Shown here one piece after another: positions 21,983-33,401 of a stretch of DNA of 64,000 nucleotides. Each line of letters begins with the position of its first letter. Position 1 is the stretch's first letter. The translations under genes were made by a program, and so were the position numbers. Source of the DNA: Clarireedia homoeocarpa (taxonomy: Eukaryota > Ascomycota > Leotiomycetes > Helotiales > Rutstroemiaceae); assembly GCA_001465935.1 (NCBI GenBank), contig LNKV01000033.1:744001-808000 (forward strand), in the 5' to 3' direction. The notes beneath the pieces were generated by a model that saw only the letters and a list, made by a program, of their open reading frames with translations, searched no databases and was not told where the DNA came from.

Positions 21983-23617
21983 AGAGAAGAGCAAGAAACG
22001 AATGAAAGCGAAAAAAGGCAGAAGAATAGCTCAGATAGCTCCGTGGTTGACGAGTAAAGAGAAGGGCAAAAGGCGTGGGTCCCAAAATAGAAATCCCGAC
22101 ACGAGGGAGTCGAATCCCATCGAAAGAATGTGAAGCTATACAAGGGATAGTATGATATAACAAGAGCAACATTTCCTCGGATTTTGTCGCGGAACGGCCC
22201 TCGGATCTTGAGACCTGGGCAAAAGCATCTGACCGTATGCCTCTTACCACTTGCCAGTCGAGTGAGCAGAGTGAGCAAAGTGAGCAAAGTGAGCAAACAG
22301 GAGCAAACGCGCGTGATGAAGCACGATGTCGGGCCAGTCAGGATACATGAAATACTCGCGGACGGATTGGGGTGGGGGGGGATGGGAATGGAGATGGGGG
22401 TGGGTATGGAGGATGTGAAGGCCGCAAAGAAGACGTATAGAATGTTTTGGCGTCTTTTTTCCTGCCAACATATCCATAACCCATAATTCACGAGCGATTC
22501 ACGAGCGATTCACGAATGGAGCTGCAGAGGGGAAAGGGAAAGGAAGAAGGAGTGTGAGATGTGGAAGAGGAGAATGGAAGGAGGAGGTTCCATATGCAGG
22601 TCTGCTGTCCAATTGTTTCTCGTTTGCCCTTGTCAGGTGTTCCTTCATTTGGCAACAAACCTAGATTTGGGCCCTTTTCCAACCAACTTTTCTGGCTCTT
22701 GTTCGCATCAGTCCATGGTCACATCCCACGCACAAAAGAATTGAAATGTAAAATATTAAATATTAAATATTAAATTAAAGTGTAAAATATAAAATATAGA
22801 ATGTAGAACATGTCTAGAATTCAGGCAATATCTGAAGCTCGTAAACTTTGATGCTTTGTTCTCTCCTTCCCTGTCTTTCCCCAGATATGACAGAGTAGCA
22901 GTGCCACAACGCTGACCAGTGTTCGTCCGCAATAACCCTCGTCCGCACTGTTCGTCGTAGTCGGAAGCCATCGACAATGCCAACCATGCCTCCCCCATAC
23001 TTTGCTCCCCTCCAAACCACGCTCCCATGCCTTTCTTATCTCCATCCCATCCATCCCATCCACGTCCGACCTACCCAGTTCTAACGATTTGGAATTTTCC
23101 AAGAGCTCGGCTTCCATTCCATATTCACATTCGCATCTTCAGACGAGCGCCCCCGCCAAGAAAAAAGGAACGAGGAGCAAAGAAATGACATTGTGCATCC
23201 CTTTCTCGTGCTCATCTCTTTCTCGTGCTCATCTCTTTTCATCATTCTTTCCCCCCTCAGCCTCATGTTTTCCGTAAATCCAAGGGACCACCAGGGCCAC
23301 CCCAGGAGATCGGACAGGGTTGAAAAGTGGCGCCGCACCGCCATCAATCATCATCTCCATAATTCTATCGTGCTCCGCCTCGCTGCAGTGAAAAGCTGGG
23401 AATTTTATCTGCATGTTCGAGTAAGATTACACTACGAAGTATTGATGACCGTCATCGTACTCCTCTAGTACTGCAGTACAGTAGAGACCCGTAATGACGC
23501 GATATTGATCCGATCCCATCTGACCTTCCTACTAATCAATCTACTACTGCACTTACTGTACCGCCGCCGCCATTCATTCATCCACAGCACTTGGCCTGTG
23601 AGTTTCTTGTACTACAA

Positions 23618-23782
23618 CTACCCAAATAGTCTGCCTCCACGGCAGTGGCCCTCGGAGAGCCAGCGGAGCGTCNNNNNNNNNNNNNNNNNNNNNNNNNNNN
23701 NNNNATTAGATGATAGCTCTATAGACAGACGCTCCGCTGGCTCTCCGAGGGCCACTGCCGTGGAGGCAGACTATTTGGGTAG
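23618..23782. repeat. Perfect 55-bp inverted repeat around an assembly gap
   Basis: The left arm at 23618-23672 (CTACCCAAATAG...GGAGCGTC) and the right arm at 23728-23782 (GACGCTCC...TATTTGGGTAG) are exact reverse complements over 55 bp. The run of 32 N at 23673-23704 plus 23 bp lies between them. After a small mismatch the pairing resumes for about 8 bp outward (CTTGTACT on the left). It is either a real foldback sequence or an artefact of assembling a chimeric read. Confidence 0.9.
23673..23704. other. Assembly gap (N run)
   Basis: There are 32 consecutive N. The true length is unknown. It is placed exactly at the end of one arm of an inverted repeat. Confidence 0.98.
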
Positions 23783-24494
23783 CACAGTACAAGCAATTTC
23801 GAATTCCTAGCGCATATCCGCTTTCCCCTTCAGTTCCCTACTCCATCCATGCTAGGGAGGGGTCTTGGTTGGGCTCAGCCTTACGAGCCATCTGTGATAC
23901 AAAGCACAGCGCATTGCATTGCATAACCTTCTTCTCTGTCTATCCCCTATGTATGTTAAGTTGTGTTATGTTGGTGTTTCCAAACCTCCTATCAGAAGAT
24001 ACAGTATTCCACAAAACACACCACACACCGCACAACAAAACGCAAATAGCACAGCACAACTCAACTCAACTCCAACCGAGCGTTTATATATCCCCAACTC
24101 AGAAGAATCCCAGCGATAAAAGATCGACCCGGCCCAGACCAGACCAACGGTCTGGTCTGGTCTCCCCATTCTCAGAAACATTGAATGAATTCCTAATTCC
24201 ATCCAAGCGCCCATACCCGTACCAACACCAACACAACGGGAACGAATCCAACCCCAACCCAAGACTTTATCAATCAAATCAATCTATGTATATATGTATG
24301 TAGAACTATGTATACGATTCAGGACACTTCACAAACCCCAAACCCCAAAGGAACAACAAAATAAAATAAAACAAAACAAAATAAAACCCTTCTGCTGAAT
24401 GAATGTAATGAAATGACACGCTTACATCCCATCCCATCCCATCCCATCCCATCATCTACAGCAAGCAGTTAGTTCCCGCGTTCCAGAGTTACTC

Positions 24495-24530
24495 CCCTCT
24501 CCTCTCCTCTCCTCTCCTCTCCTCTCCTCT
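24495..24530. repeat. TCCTC-type pentanucleotide microsatellite
   Basis: About seven copies of a CTCCT unit occur in tandem. Confidence 0.85.
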
Positions 24531-24811
24531 CATACAAGTAAGTACAGTACCAACTTCACACCCAACTCGCTTTCTTTCGTGCATCACGCAGGTACAATAC
24601 ACCCTCCCCCTCCACCCCGACCGGAAATGCATGCATGCATGTACTACTGTATTGTATCTGTATCTATATGCAGTCATCCCATCTCATCCCATCTCATCTC
24701 ATTACCTTACTCATACATCACATTTTATAAAATACACACACACACACACACACATACAGCCAGCCAGCCAGCTGAAGTGAGTGAACTTACTTAACTTAAC
24801 TAGACGAACAT

Positions 24812-24812
<1 letters not shown>

Positions 24813-24857
<45 letters not shown>
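24813..24857. repeat. 45-base poly(T) run
   Basis: About 45 consecutive T are followed by A-rich AAAAT-type repeats to about 24920. The layout could mark the poly(A) end of an old retroposed insert read on the minus strand, but no source sequence is recognisable. Confidence 0.85.
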
Positions 24858-24863
<6 letters not shown>

Positions 24864-25562
24864 TTTCTCCTCCTACGGATAACTCAAGTTAAAAATAAAA
24901 AATAAAAATAAAAATAAAAAAGTTTTACGATATTACGACATAGAACTAGATTTATTAATTGGTCTCGTGCCAACCACCAACTTGCTGCGGATAACTTTGT
25001 ATTGTAAGGTTTGCGCGGAAGATGACTCGAAGGATACAATAAATGTCTTACTGTGTACTGTATTAAATAAAATACGAAAAAAAAAAATCTGAGTGGTGGT
25101 GGGGGCTACAAAAGATGATAAATCTTTCTTTACAAAGAGAAAAAGGAATTTTCCTTCCCTCTTCTTCTTCTTCTTCTTCTTCAAGATGAGCCTCTTTTCC
25201 TACTAATCACAATCAAATCAGCCTATAGTAATCCACGTGGGAAGGGAAAAAAGGCGCGCGCCCTTGCATGTCTCGGGGATGATTTCGTGCATTGCCTCAA
25301 GCTGTATGCGATGTTGTGTATGCCTAGTATTTGGCCAGGATTAATCAATAGAGGACCACGTGATTGCAATGACATCTGCCATCATCATCTGAGAATTTGT
25401 GTCAATTCAAGACAGCTGGCATTGAGACATTGGAAAATCATGACATCAAGCCCAAAAAAATTCCCGTCCCCACGCTGGAGGTGTTCGGAGATGCTCTTAA
25501 AAACCACATCACACTACACTCATCCCTAGACTTTTCCAACTTCTTGCTCAGATACATATTGA

Positions 25563-27269
25563 TCATCTCGACCATCGCTCTATCAGCTGCTCCTTGTGAA
25601 TATTTTTGGCCTGCAACTTTTGTAAATCCATCGCTTCGAGTGAGCCCCGTAGACTCTTGATCTCATCCTCGAACGTGTTAAATGACGAGATGATATCGGG
25701 ATCGACGAGTTGGACCTCGCCGTAGACTGAATCTGCATGCAGCGCATTGTGAAGTAGCTGCAGCGTGACATCAGCGTTGCATATGTACGAGGATATAGTC
25801 GCTTCAGATGTTGACTCCAGATTGGCTGCGTGACTGTTCACTTTGGCTGCTCGTTCCCGGAGGACACCTTCCAAGTAGCCGTGTGACTCATCCAGGTCAC
25901 TTTCGGTAGGCAGCGCAATACCTAGGTTACGAAGAATTTGTTGTTCGGCATCCATTTCTTCAAACATGGAAGACCTTCGTCGAGTTTTTCGTGAACTATT
26001 TTGTATTTGTGTGATCGAGGCTTGTTGTCGCCGATGACTAGCCGGCCTGCTTGGCTGGACAGAAGCTTGTAGCTGGAGCTCTTTCTTTCCACAATCTATT
26101 GCGAACTTGGCGGCCATCTGATGACATTGATGTTGCTCTAAATGTTCTGCAAATACTTTAGTTCGCTTGATTAAAAAGTTAAGACATTCTTGTATCTATG
26201 CATGATTAGCTGTGAAATTTGAGTATGATGACTTTGGTCACTTACATATTTTAATGCTTGGTAAGATCGTTCTTGGCCCTGGGTACCTCTGCGTGCAATT
26301 TCTCGCAAGGCTGGCTCAAGGTATTGTTGCTCTGCGGACATTTGTGCGACTGGCAGTAACTCAGAGTACAGAGATTCGAGCTCCTCCTGCAAATCCTTCA
26401 TCTCCTGCTCATTTACATTGTTGGAGTTTGGACCGGCTGGATCACCGAGAGCTTCGAGATATATTCGATCAAGCTTCGTCCTCATCCCATCAACGGTATG
26501 TTTGATGTACCTGGCGACCATTAATGATTGTAGAACCCCAGAAATAAAGGAACTCCCACCTCGCACAGAGATCTCGTATTCTATCAACAAGTTCATTATC
26601 CTCCTTCGACCCAGGATCCAGATCTGCCGCGAGTTTCTGCAAGCTCGCCAACAACTTGTCATCTCCTTTCAGAATACCGTCTACAGTTTGCTTAACATTA
26701 GATTGCGAACTCTTGTATTGCTGCTCCATATCCGATATTTGATACATCAAGCCCTGCGACAGCTCTTCTAGCGCCGAATTGACCTGTCCCTTTTCCGCTT
26801 CCCATTTCTGTAGTTGTCTCGAGTTCGCCTCTGACCGTGCTTTGCTATTCTTTGTATTGCTTTTGACTAGCAGTGCCAACGCATTTTGTTGTTGTCGCAG
26901 AGTTTCGCTTTGCTTCTTGATAGCTGCTGTTGACCGCTGCAGCTCTTCAATGGCTGTTTTGAGTTGATCGTCGTTCAACTCGCAGATAGCAGATAGATCC
27001 TGGGCGTCTTCCAACTTCTTTGCCTGACCGGACTTTACTAACTCGTTGTATCTAGATTGCGTGAGCCGTATGCGATGTAACTAAATACAGTGTACCTACA
27101 ATGCGATTTCATCCCTCGACAGCAGCGTTTCAGGCCCAAGGTATTTTGAGATCCATGCTTCGACCACTGTAGGGTTCCTTTCGTATTCATTCTTGATGAG
27201 GTTCTTGTCGAACTGCACACCGTAACCTTGTAATGTTTGCCAAAGAAATTCGAGGTTGTTCTGTGCCAT
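25563..27269 (-). CDS. Augmin subunit HAUS3-like coiled-coil protein (probable)
   Basis: Four exons (27100-27269, 26560-27051, 26246-26510, 25563-26195) join in frame to 519 residues. The introns are 48, 49 and 50 bp. The start is MAQNNLEFLWQTLQGYGVQF. The N-terminal pattern (FD...W+ followed by LLSRDEIALYNELVKSG and a long helix) resembles the HAUS3 N-terminal domain, and most of the rest is predicted coiled coil. HAUS3 belongs to the eight-subunit augmin complex, which recruits gamma-tubulin to pre-existing spindle microtubules. The match is by pattern, not by a strong motif, so another coiled-coil kinetochore or spindle protein remains possible. It diverges from the LrgAB gene across about 480 bp. 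Confidence 0.55.
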
Positions 27270-27748
27270 GGCTAATAATTTGTGTTTAAATGCTGTGTTC
27301 TTTGTTTACATTGAGAAGTCGCAATTTGTGAGTTGTGACGAAGCCGAGCTGCCCCACCAACTTGCAGACGACAACCCCTTCTTAAAGGTTATTGTTCTGA
27401 TGAGTTGATGGGATGCCATATCGGGCTTGTATGAGACAAGTTGTCTATCCACTTTATTCGGCTTAGAAAGAGCCTCATATTTCTTGCTCGGAAAAATTGT
27501 CCGGCATCACATGTGAGATTAGAATTGGTACGTATGAAGATACATTTTCGACAAATATACATGTATCACGATCGTAAGTAGCTCGCCGGGAGATAAGAGC
27601 ATAAACTCTCCCCACTTTGACATGAATTACACTTTACTATTTTAAATGATATCTTTCGTCTTACTTCTTCATGATCATCAGATTCACAACGGGCAGGTAC
27701 TTGCTTTTTTAAAGCAGCCAAAAATACAGTAGTTGAAGCTGTGTGAAA
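27270..27748. promoter_or_regulatory. Divergent promoter, HAUS3-like / LrgAB genes
   Basis: This 479-bp region lies between two outward-facing genes. No specific element was identified. Confidence 0.35.
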
Positions 27749-29557
27749 ATGGCCCCGAACATCCGAGAGTTTATCTCGGATGGCATTGAAGCATTCAAAC
27801 TTGTGAGATACCACATGATTCCTAGATAAATGAATCTTTACAATAGCTAATATTTTTCAGGTAGCTAAGCTGTCATGGCGGCGCAATGTGAAGGCCTGGC
27901 TTCAAGTACCTTGTGGTATTGTCCTCATATTGCTCGCATGCTTTGGTGTCAGTTCTCTCATAGGACTCAGCTCCGTATCTTTCCCTGCCTCTGTAGCATG
28001 TCTGATATTACTATTTCTCAGTCTAAATATCGTGCATCTTATCATCGGAGATAGGAGAACTAGGTCTTTGGTTGCTGTTATTGAGATCCCGGCGGGGTGG
28101 GCATTGCGATATATCAATATATTTTTCACGCCTTCGTAAGTCGAGTCATACATCTTTACATGACATTGCATACTTACGGGTGGAAGATTCGTGCTACTGC
28201 CTTTGAGTGATGCTATCGGTGGCGTGGAAGTCGCTAAAATTATAGGGGTATTCCGTGAGTTCCAGCCACTTGTGTAAGAATAGTCTCTCCTGACAACTTG
28301 TAGTCATCGGCTTCTTGGTCATGTTTGCTGTAACAGCCTGGCTTGTGCGCGGTCTTCAGCTCCTTGTGGGCTCTAGCAAACGTGGCATAACAGAACGAGC
28401 TGAAGAGATGGGTGTCGAGAACGACGCCATTCCACTAGCCGTCTCCAGTACTGATTTTGCTTCCACTGATACCGTAAATCCGATCAGGGAGCAAGAGCCG
28501 GCATTCATCAGAAGCACGAGAGATCCTACAGACTCGCCAGAAATGGAAGAGCCTCCACAAGAGAATGGATCCAGCATCACAATTCCTCAACAATCTCCAC
28601 CACCATTCACACGCTCCCAAGTATGGGCAGCAATCATCAATAGAAACTTAGACATCGTTACCTACGCCATTATATTCCTCTTGGTAGGAATACCGGTATA
28701 CTATACTACCGGCTACGCTATGCCAGTTCAGCTCACGTTTAATGTGCTTGCTTATTTTGCGGCCCAATCCCTACCAGTGAGGTGGAAACAGTTTCTACAT
28801 CCTGTGCTGCTATCATCTGGAATCACGATCATCGGAATATGGATACTAGGACTCATAAGAGGAGACACCATAGAGGAGATTCTAGGCGCATACAAAACAT
28901 ACACCACGTACATCGACCTATGGCACGGAGAAAATAATCTACCCATGCCGGGCGCCGGTGATATTTTGTAAGCAAACCATCCATTCCGAAGTTTTAAAAG
29001 CTCAAGGCAAGCTAACCTCCATCCTTCGTAGTGGAAGTGTTCTAGACGCCGCCATCGTCTCCCTCGCCCTTCCCATGTTCCAGTACCGCAAAGAGCTCAA
29101 ATCCCACTTCATCCCTATAACCATTCCCTCCGTCTTCCTTGCCGTCGCCTCTCTCTTCGGCTACCCGGCTCTCTGCCACAGCATTGGCATCTCAGCACCC
29201 ATATCCCTTTCCTTCTCTGTGCGGTCACTAACCCTAGCACTTGCTACACCAGCCGCTAGTAATCTCGGCGGCAACCTCAACGCTGCCGCTGCTCTTGCAA
29301 TTATGAGTGGTATTATGGGAGTTTTGATTGGGCAACGACTATTAAGACTGCTGAGGATTAGGCCTGATGACTATATCACGATTGGAGTAGCTATGGGCGG
29401 GAATGCGAGTGCCATTGCGACAGCGCTGCTCTTGGTCAGTGATCCAAGAGCAGCCGCACTTTCGAGTCTGTCAATGAGCTTGTTTGGGATAGTTACATTG
29501 GCATTGACTTCAGTCCCTCCTGTTGTAGACGCTATTAGGTCTCTTGTTGGTTTGTAG
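27749..29557 (+). CDS. LrgA-LrgB fusion membrane protein
   Basis: Five exons (27749-27802, 27861-28135, 28187-28254, 28304-28967, 29032-29557) join in frame to 528 residues. The introns are 49-64 bp. The first half carries LrgA-like membrane helices (VPCGIVLILLACFG, SFVLLPLSDAIGG). A hydrophilic loop rich in Glu and Ser follows at about 155-230. The second half is a full LrgB domain with GSVLDAAIVSLALPMF, ATPAASNLGGNLNAAAALAIM and VAMGGNASAIATALLL. In bacteria LrgA and LrgB are separate holin-like proteins. The fused plant form PLGG1 carries glycolate and glycerate in plastids. A fungal role as a carboxylate or glycolate carrier is therefore an inference from family. The short first exon (MAPNIREFISDGIEAFKL) is not a clear targeting signal. 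Confidence 0.88.
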
Positions 29558-30000
29558 AGTTCGTACAGTGTTCAAAATAGATTTAGAATGTTCATGTGTT
29601 TGGGATCTCATGCAAGTCTGAGGATGGTCGGATCATGTTTGGGCACATTTGAATAACGTATCATGTCTTCATGTGGTGACTTGCGCGAGTTAATTTCCTG
29701 CCACATCGACTAAAGCCGCTCTGCTATGATAGGCGAATAGGGGATAAACCGAGAAGGGATTTAGCCTGAAATTATCAGGAACGACAAATACGAATTGCAG
29801 CGATCGGATGCAAAAAGTAATTACTTTTGATTTTGTAATTCATGATGGCCTAAGTTGAACATCAATTCATCTGACATTATCCATTTACGTCGTAGCAAGC
29901 CTCTTCATTCATAGTATAATCTTTTCGCATAAATCAAGTCTTATCAAAGCCCCCCAGAAACAAGCATACTGGCGCAAAGCTTTATCGTCCATTTTCGCCT
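29558..30000. other. Convergent intergenic region, no gene
   Basis: This AT-rich 443-bp stretch lies between the 3' ends of the LrgAB and Pin1 genes. Nothing else is seen. Confidence 0.55.
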
Positions 30001-30746
30001 TTATGCAAGTCTGTTTTGTTGTCAATCAAGGTCCTGACAAACTACAAGGCCAAACTCACCTTTCGATCAGATGCAAGCCAGAAGCAGTTTCAACCACGCC
30101 ACTAACTTGCCCGGGCTCTAAGGCAAAAGCTGCCTCTTCAAACTCCTTTTGCATATCCCCTCTGCCGAAGAATCCAAGATCCCCCATTTTCCGGGCGGAA
30201 CTGCAATCCGATTCGCTAACGGCAAGGTCGCCTAGAGATGAGGTGCCCGCACGAATACGAGCCTCATGCTGAAGGATGATACTCATGGCCTCCTCCTTTG
30301 TTCGTGTGATCTCGGCCTACAGCTGTCTTAGCACTTCTGGAGTATGTTGCCAACCATTAAAACATACCTCGCGCCAACTGCTCGGCCGTCGACTGTCCTT
30401 GTGCTTCACCAGTAAATGACTTGCGCGGATCTTTCCACTCTCTCCTGCAGCACCGTTTTCACTATCCCCAATCTCTGATGCACTGTAATGCTCAGCCATG
30501 TATTTCTTCAGCTTCTCGGTATCTGTTCCTGCGGGAGGTTCCCAGCTAGATATGCCTTCGGCTTCGTTGAAATAGTATGGAATATTTTTTGATTTTGAGA
30601 TGCGAACTTCCCATCCTGTTGGTAGACCTGCGTCTGCCTATGCATCATGTTAGTTAACCATAAGCTGCAGCGCATTGCGAATCCAGATAAAGCTTTGCAT
30701 ATAGATAAACAAGGAGCTGCGAGCTGCGCCGGGGAAACAATACCAT
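30001..30746 (-). CDS. ess1: Pin1/Ess1 peptidyl-prolyl isomerase
   Basis: This parvulin isomerises phospho-Ser/Thr-Pro bonds in nuclear targets such as the RNA polymerase II tail. The coding sequence has four exons: 30744-30746 (the ATG alone), 30368-30637, 30060-30316 and 30001-30010. The introns are 106, 51 and 49 bp, and the product is 179 residues. The WW domain has W10 and W33 (GLPTGWEV...SSWEPP). The PPIase domain has the phosphate-binding basic patch HKDSRRPSSWR, the catalytic-site SDCSSA cysteine, GDLGFFGRG and the ending SGLHLIERLA. The last splice replaces an in-frame TGA inside the GTGAGT donor with the family ending RLA. The first splice yields MADAGLPTGW, the usual Ess1 start, with a CTAAC branch before the acceptor. 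Confidence 0.93.
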
Positions 30747-31278
30747 TGTGTGGCGAGTTTGATCTTCTTGATGTGCTACAGATTGGTTGGATTGGATTCG
30801 TAAGAATTTAGGAATGACTCTTTAGAAATTTCGTGGATAAGTGATTATACTTGTACTCTAGGTTTGTTATTGCAGGTACTTCTGTTCCTTGGTCAACGAG
30901 CAGAAGAGGCGTGGAGGATGAGTGAACTTGAGAACTTTCAAGGTACTCAGGTCACAGGGTGAACTGCGATGACTTAACTAAGTTTAGCTCGGTGGTCAGC
31001 GGCGGGGTTCTAAGCAATTCTTTGACAAGGGTTCTGAATTCACTCTAGAGCGAACCTAGAACCGGCCACCATCCATCCCATCGACGCTCCACAGTCTTCA
31101 CGGACGAATAATTTGAGCTCGCTCGATTTCTCAGCAACAAATTGGTATTCTGTTTGAAGCGGTATCTCGATTATCAAGGAACTGCGGTCAGTTCGCGCAA
31201 CGATTACAACGTACGAGAATCACCGAAACCACCACACGAGCCCCATCGCCATTCAAAAGGCCATCAAAGAATATCACC
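30747..31278. promoter_or_regulatory. Divergent promoter, ess1 / rpb9
   Basis: This 532-bp region drives two genes tied to RNA polymerase II in opposite directions. I see no clear TATA box. Confidence 0.4.
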
Positions 31279-31961
31279 ATGTCGTCCCCAGCCGCCTCCG
31301 ATTCTGGTGATGGAGCGAAAAAGAACATGGAGCAGATTACATTCCGTTTCTGTAGCGAATGGTAAGATCTTGTCGCCTGGTTCTAGGTCCTTTTCGCATC
31401 TGCTAACTGACTTTTAGTTCGAATATGTTGTATCCTAAGGAAGATCCTGATACCCACCGCCTTCAATTCGCCTGCCGGACATGCCAATATTCTGAAGAAG
31501 CGGTATCTTCTTGCGTGTTTCGAAACGTTCTTAATAACGCTGTTGGTGAGACTGCTGGTGTCACTCAAGATGTCGGATCTGATCCTACTGTACGTTTGCC
31601 CCTGTGTCTTCTATGTGGCAAATTTGTGGTCTGCGAGGGCGAGGGGAGGGATGTTGGTGCGGAGGTAGTGAAATAGAAGAGATGGACTGAAGGAATCGCC
31701 AATTACGCAAGATCTCTGAGGATTATAAGGTCTTCTTGAATACTTCTGCTAACACAGATTTACCGGTCCTAGCTGCCACGATCAAACAAAACATGTCCTG
31801 CATGTAGGAACGAAGATGCCGTCTTTTTCCAGTCTCAACAGAGATCTGCTGAGACGGGAATGGTAAGCCTCTCCCACCGGTGCCAGGGTTATTGGAAGAT
31901 ACTTATTTATGCTTAGAAACTATTCTATGTGTGTTGTGGGTGCGGCCATATCTTTTCGTGA
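31279..31961 (+). CDS. rpb9: RNA polymerase II subunit Rpb9
   Basis: This small Pol II subunit affects start-site choice, proofreading and elongation. Four exons (31279-31361, 31418-31589, 31773-31862, 31917-31961) join in frame to 129 residues. The introns are 56, 183 and 54 bp. The N-terminal zinc ribbon has CSECSNMLYP and CRTC. The C-terminal TFIIS-like ribbon has CPACRNEDAVFFQSQQRS and ends with VCCGCGHIFS. The residue run DPTLPRSNKTCPAC crosses the second splice and fixes its acceptor at 31772. The start is the ATG in a good context (ACCATG). The N-terminal extension of about 20 Ser/Gly/Asp residues is longer than in yeast. Confidence 0.95.
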
Positions 31962-32175
31962 TACCCTGGATACGGACTTTCGAGATGGCGTTGGTCTCCG
32001 GATTATGGCGTACTTGTTTCTGGGAATATAAAAACAATCTCACAAATTTTATAGAATGGTTGCAGGGTAGATGAGACAAATATATCTTTCTTTGTTTTTT
32101 TTTTTTTTTTTGTTATTCGGAACCTCTAATATGCCAATTTTACAATGTTACAACAGAGTCGTTCCTTTTACACAT

Positions 32176-32755
32176 CTACAAATGCATTGGTGCCAATGAT
32201 AGAATCTTCGACCATTTCATCTTCCTCAGTTCCGTGCCAACAACACCTGCTGGATGTTAATGAAGAAACAGTTGGTGGAGGGAGTACTACTGACCATTCA
32301 ATCTTGTGCCTATGGGTTCCCCAGCCTTATTGATCAAGACACAAGCATTGTCGTCGAATTTGACCACACTTCCATCCGGCCTCTGCAATTTCTTGACAGT
32401 CCTGACTACAACGGCATGTCTGATGTCCCCTCTTCTGACCTTATTCGCTGCCGACGTGGTAACGGTGGCACCTGGTCCGGCTTCTGTGAAGTTTCGTTGC
32501 TTTTGTACCACGACGATTATTCGATCTCCTTGAAGCCAGGTCAGATATGGGAACTTGAGGAATGTTCTACGAGGTAGGTCGAACCAATCTTTGCATGTCT
32601 TTTCATCTTAAGGACCTTGGCGCATTCTACCACGGCGGCGCCCGAATTATCGATGCAGTTAAGCATCGTCTATGATAAGCATTAGCATAACTCCTTCCAT
32701 ATTGAGCGACAATATTAATGCCATCCGCGGAGTTTCCTACCTTTAGTTGTATCAT
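32176..32755 (-). CDS. MRPL38: Mitochondrial ribosomal protein uL14m
   Basis: This is a component of the large subunit of the mitochondrial ribosome. Four exons (32741-32755, 32585-32669, 32295-32528, 32176-32246) join in frame to 134 residues. The introns are 71, 56 and 48 bp. The first coding exon is only 15 nt (MIQLK). Splicing gives MIQLKTMLNCIDNSGAA, then KRHAKIGDRIIVVVQKQRNF, KVRRGDIRHAVVVRT and GEPIGTRLNG, ending SLAPMHL. These are the uL14 hallmarks, and the opening and ending fit the mitochondrial rather than the cytosolic protein. As in yeast Mrpl38, there is no obvious cleavable presequence. A longer frame upstream of 32755 (to 32848) has no better ATG supported by the family. Confidence 0.92.
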
Positions 32756-33401
32756 CTTGCGAGCATTACCATCCAATACTCGGAGTATATGTCGTAACGC
32801 TGCAGATATGAATCTTAACTTTGATAGATTCAATTCCTCGATTGTCAAATTACCCGCCGCTAGTCTTTAAATGGTATAGTCACCCTTCAGCACGCCTCAA
32901 ATCTTGGATTTCCAGCCTCTTTTACCTATCTATGTTCTATTATTGAGTTGCAGGCTAATAGGGGTGGAATGGCATTCACTTTCTGTTGGAGTTCATCATG
33001 TGTTTAGAGGAAACAATCAATTCTTTCCTGCTTACATTCTTTCGTATCTCACCTACGATTTGAGTGATCCATTCAGCCGTCCCGTCCTCATTTCTATCGT
33101 TAAGGATCAGCACATAAGTATTGCTTTCCATGCAGCCGAGAAATCTGTGAGCTACACGCCATTGAGGAAAAACTGGGAATGGTCCGGAGAGGCCACAAGA
33201 TTCATCTCAAATACTCCTTCTATGGAAATTGAGTCGCATTCGCTGAATTTTGTTTTATATTCCACGCTCCTTGGGTCGTTCCACACCATTGATCTGCTTG
33301 AGAACGATCTAGTGCGACTATATTCACTCAAATCGTCTCGGCATATCAGTTATCCTGTGGCTATTTGTTGACATCTGTACACATATATTCGAAACATTAC
33401 A
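32756..33401. promoter_or_regulatory. Divergent promoter, uL14m / set9
   Basis: This 646-bp region lies between outward-facing genes. A plus-strand frame at 32904-33371 (155 codons) fills much of it, but it has no domain signature and stops 30 bp before the set9 ATG. I treat it as chance or leader sequence. Confidence 0.35.

Larger units (their letters stand above)
20990..25562. other. 4.5-kb gene-free stretch rich in simple repeats
   Basis: I find no gene between the coiled-coil gene and the HAUS3-like gene. Three overlapping minus-strand frames at about 21457-22491 and others at 22-25 kb are biased in composition and lack conserved motifs. The stretch holds short tandem repeats (GGAAGCGT x4 at 21950; GAGTGAGCA-type near 22260; TCCTC copies at 24495-24530; CA run near 24735), a 45-base poly(T), an N gap and a 55-bp inverted repeat. 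It could hold a long promoter, a non-coding RNA or decayed insertions. Nothing proves any of these. Confidence 0.5.

Noticed and set aside
21457..22491. Long minus-strand open frame of 344 codons, with other frames open at the same place
   Set aside because: Several frames are open together on the same strand, the composition is Ser/Phe/Pro/Leu-biased, and no domain or splice context supports it. It covers simple repeats.
32904..33371. 155-codon plus-strand frame upstream of set9
   Set aside because: It has no recognisable domain, and it lies inside the divergent promoter of two well-defined genes.
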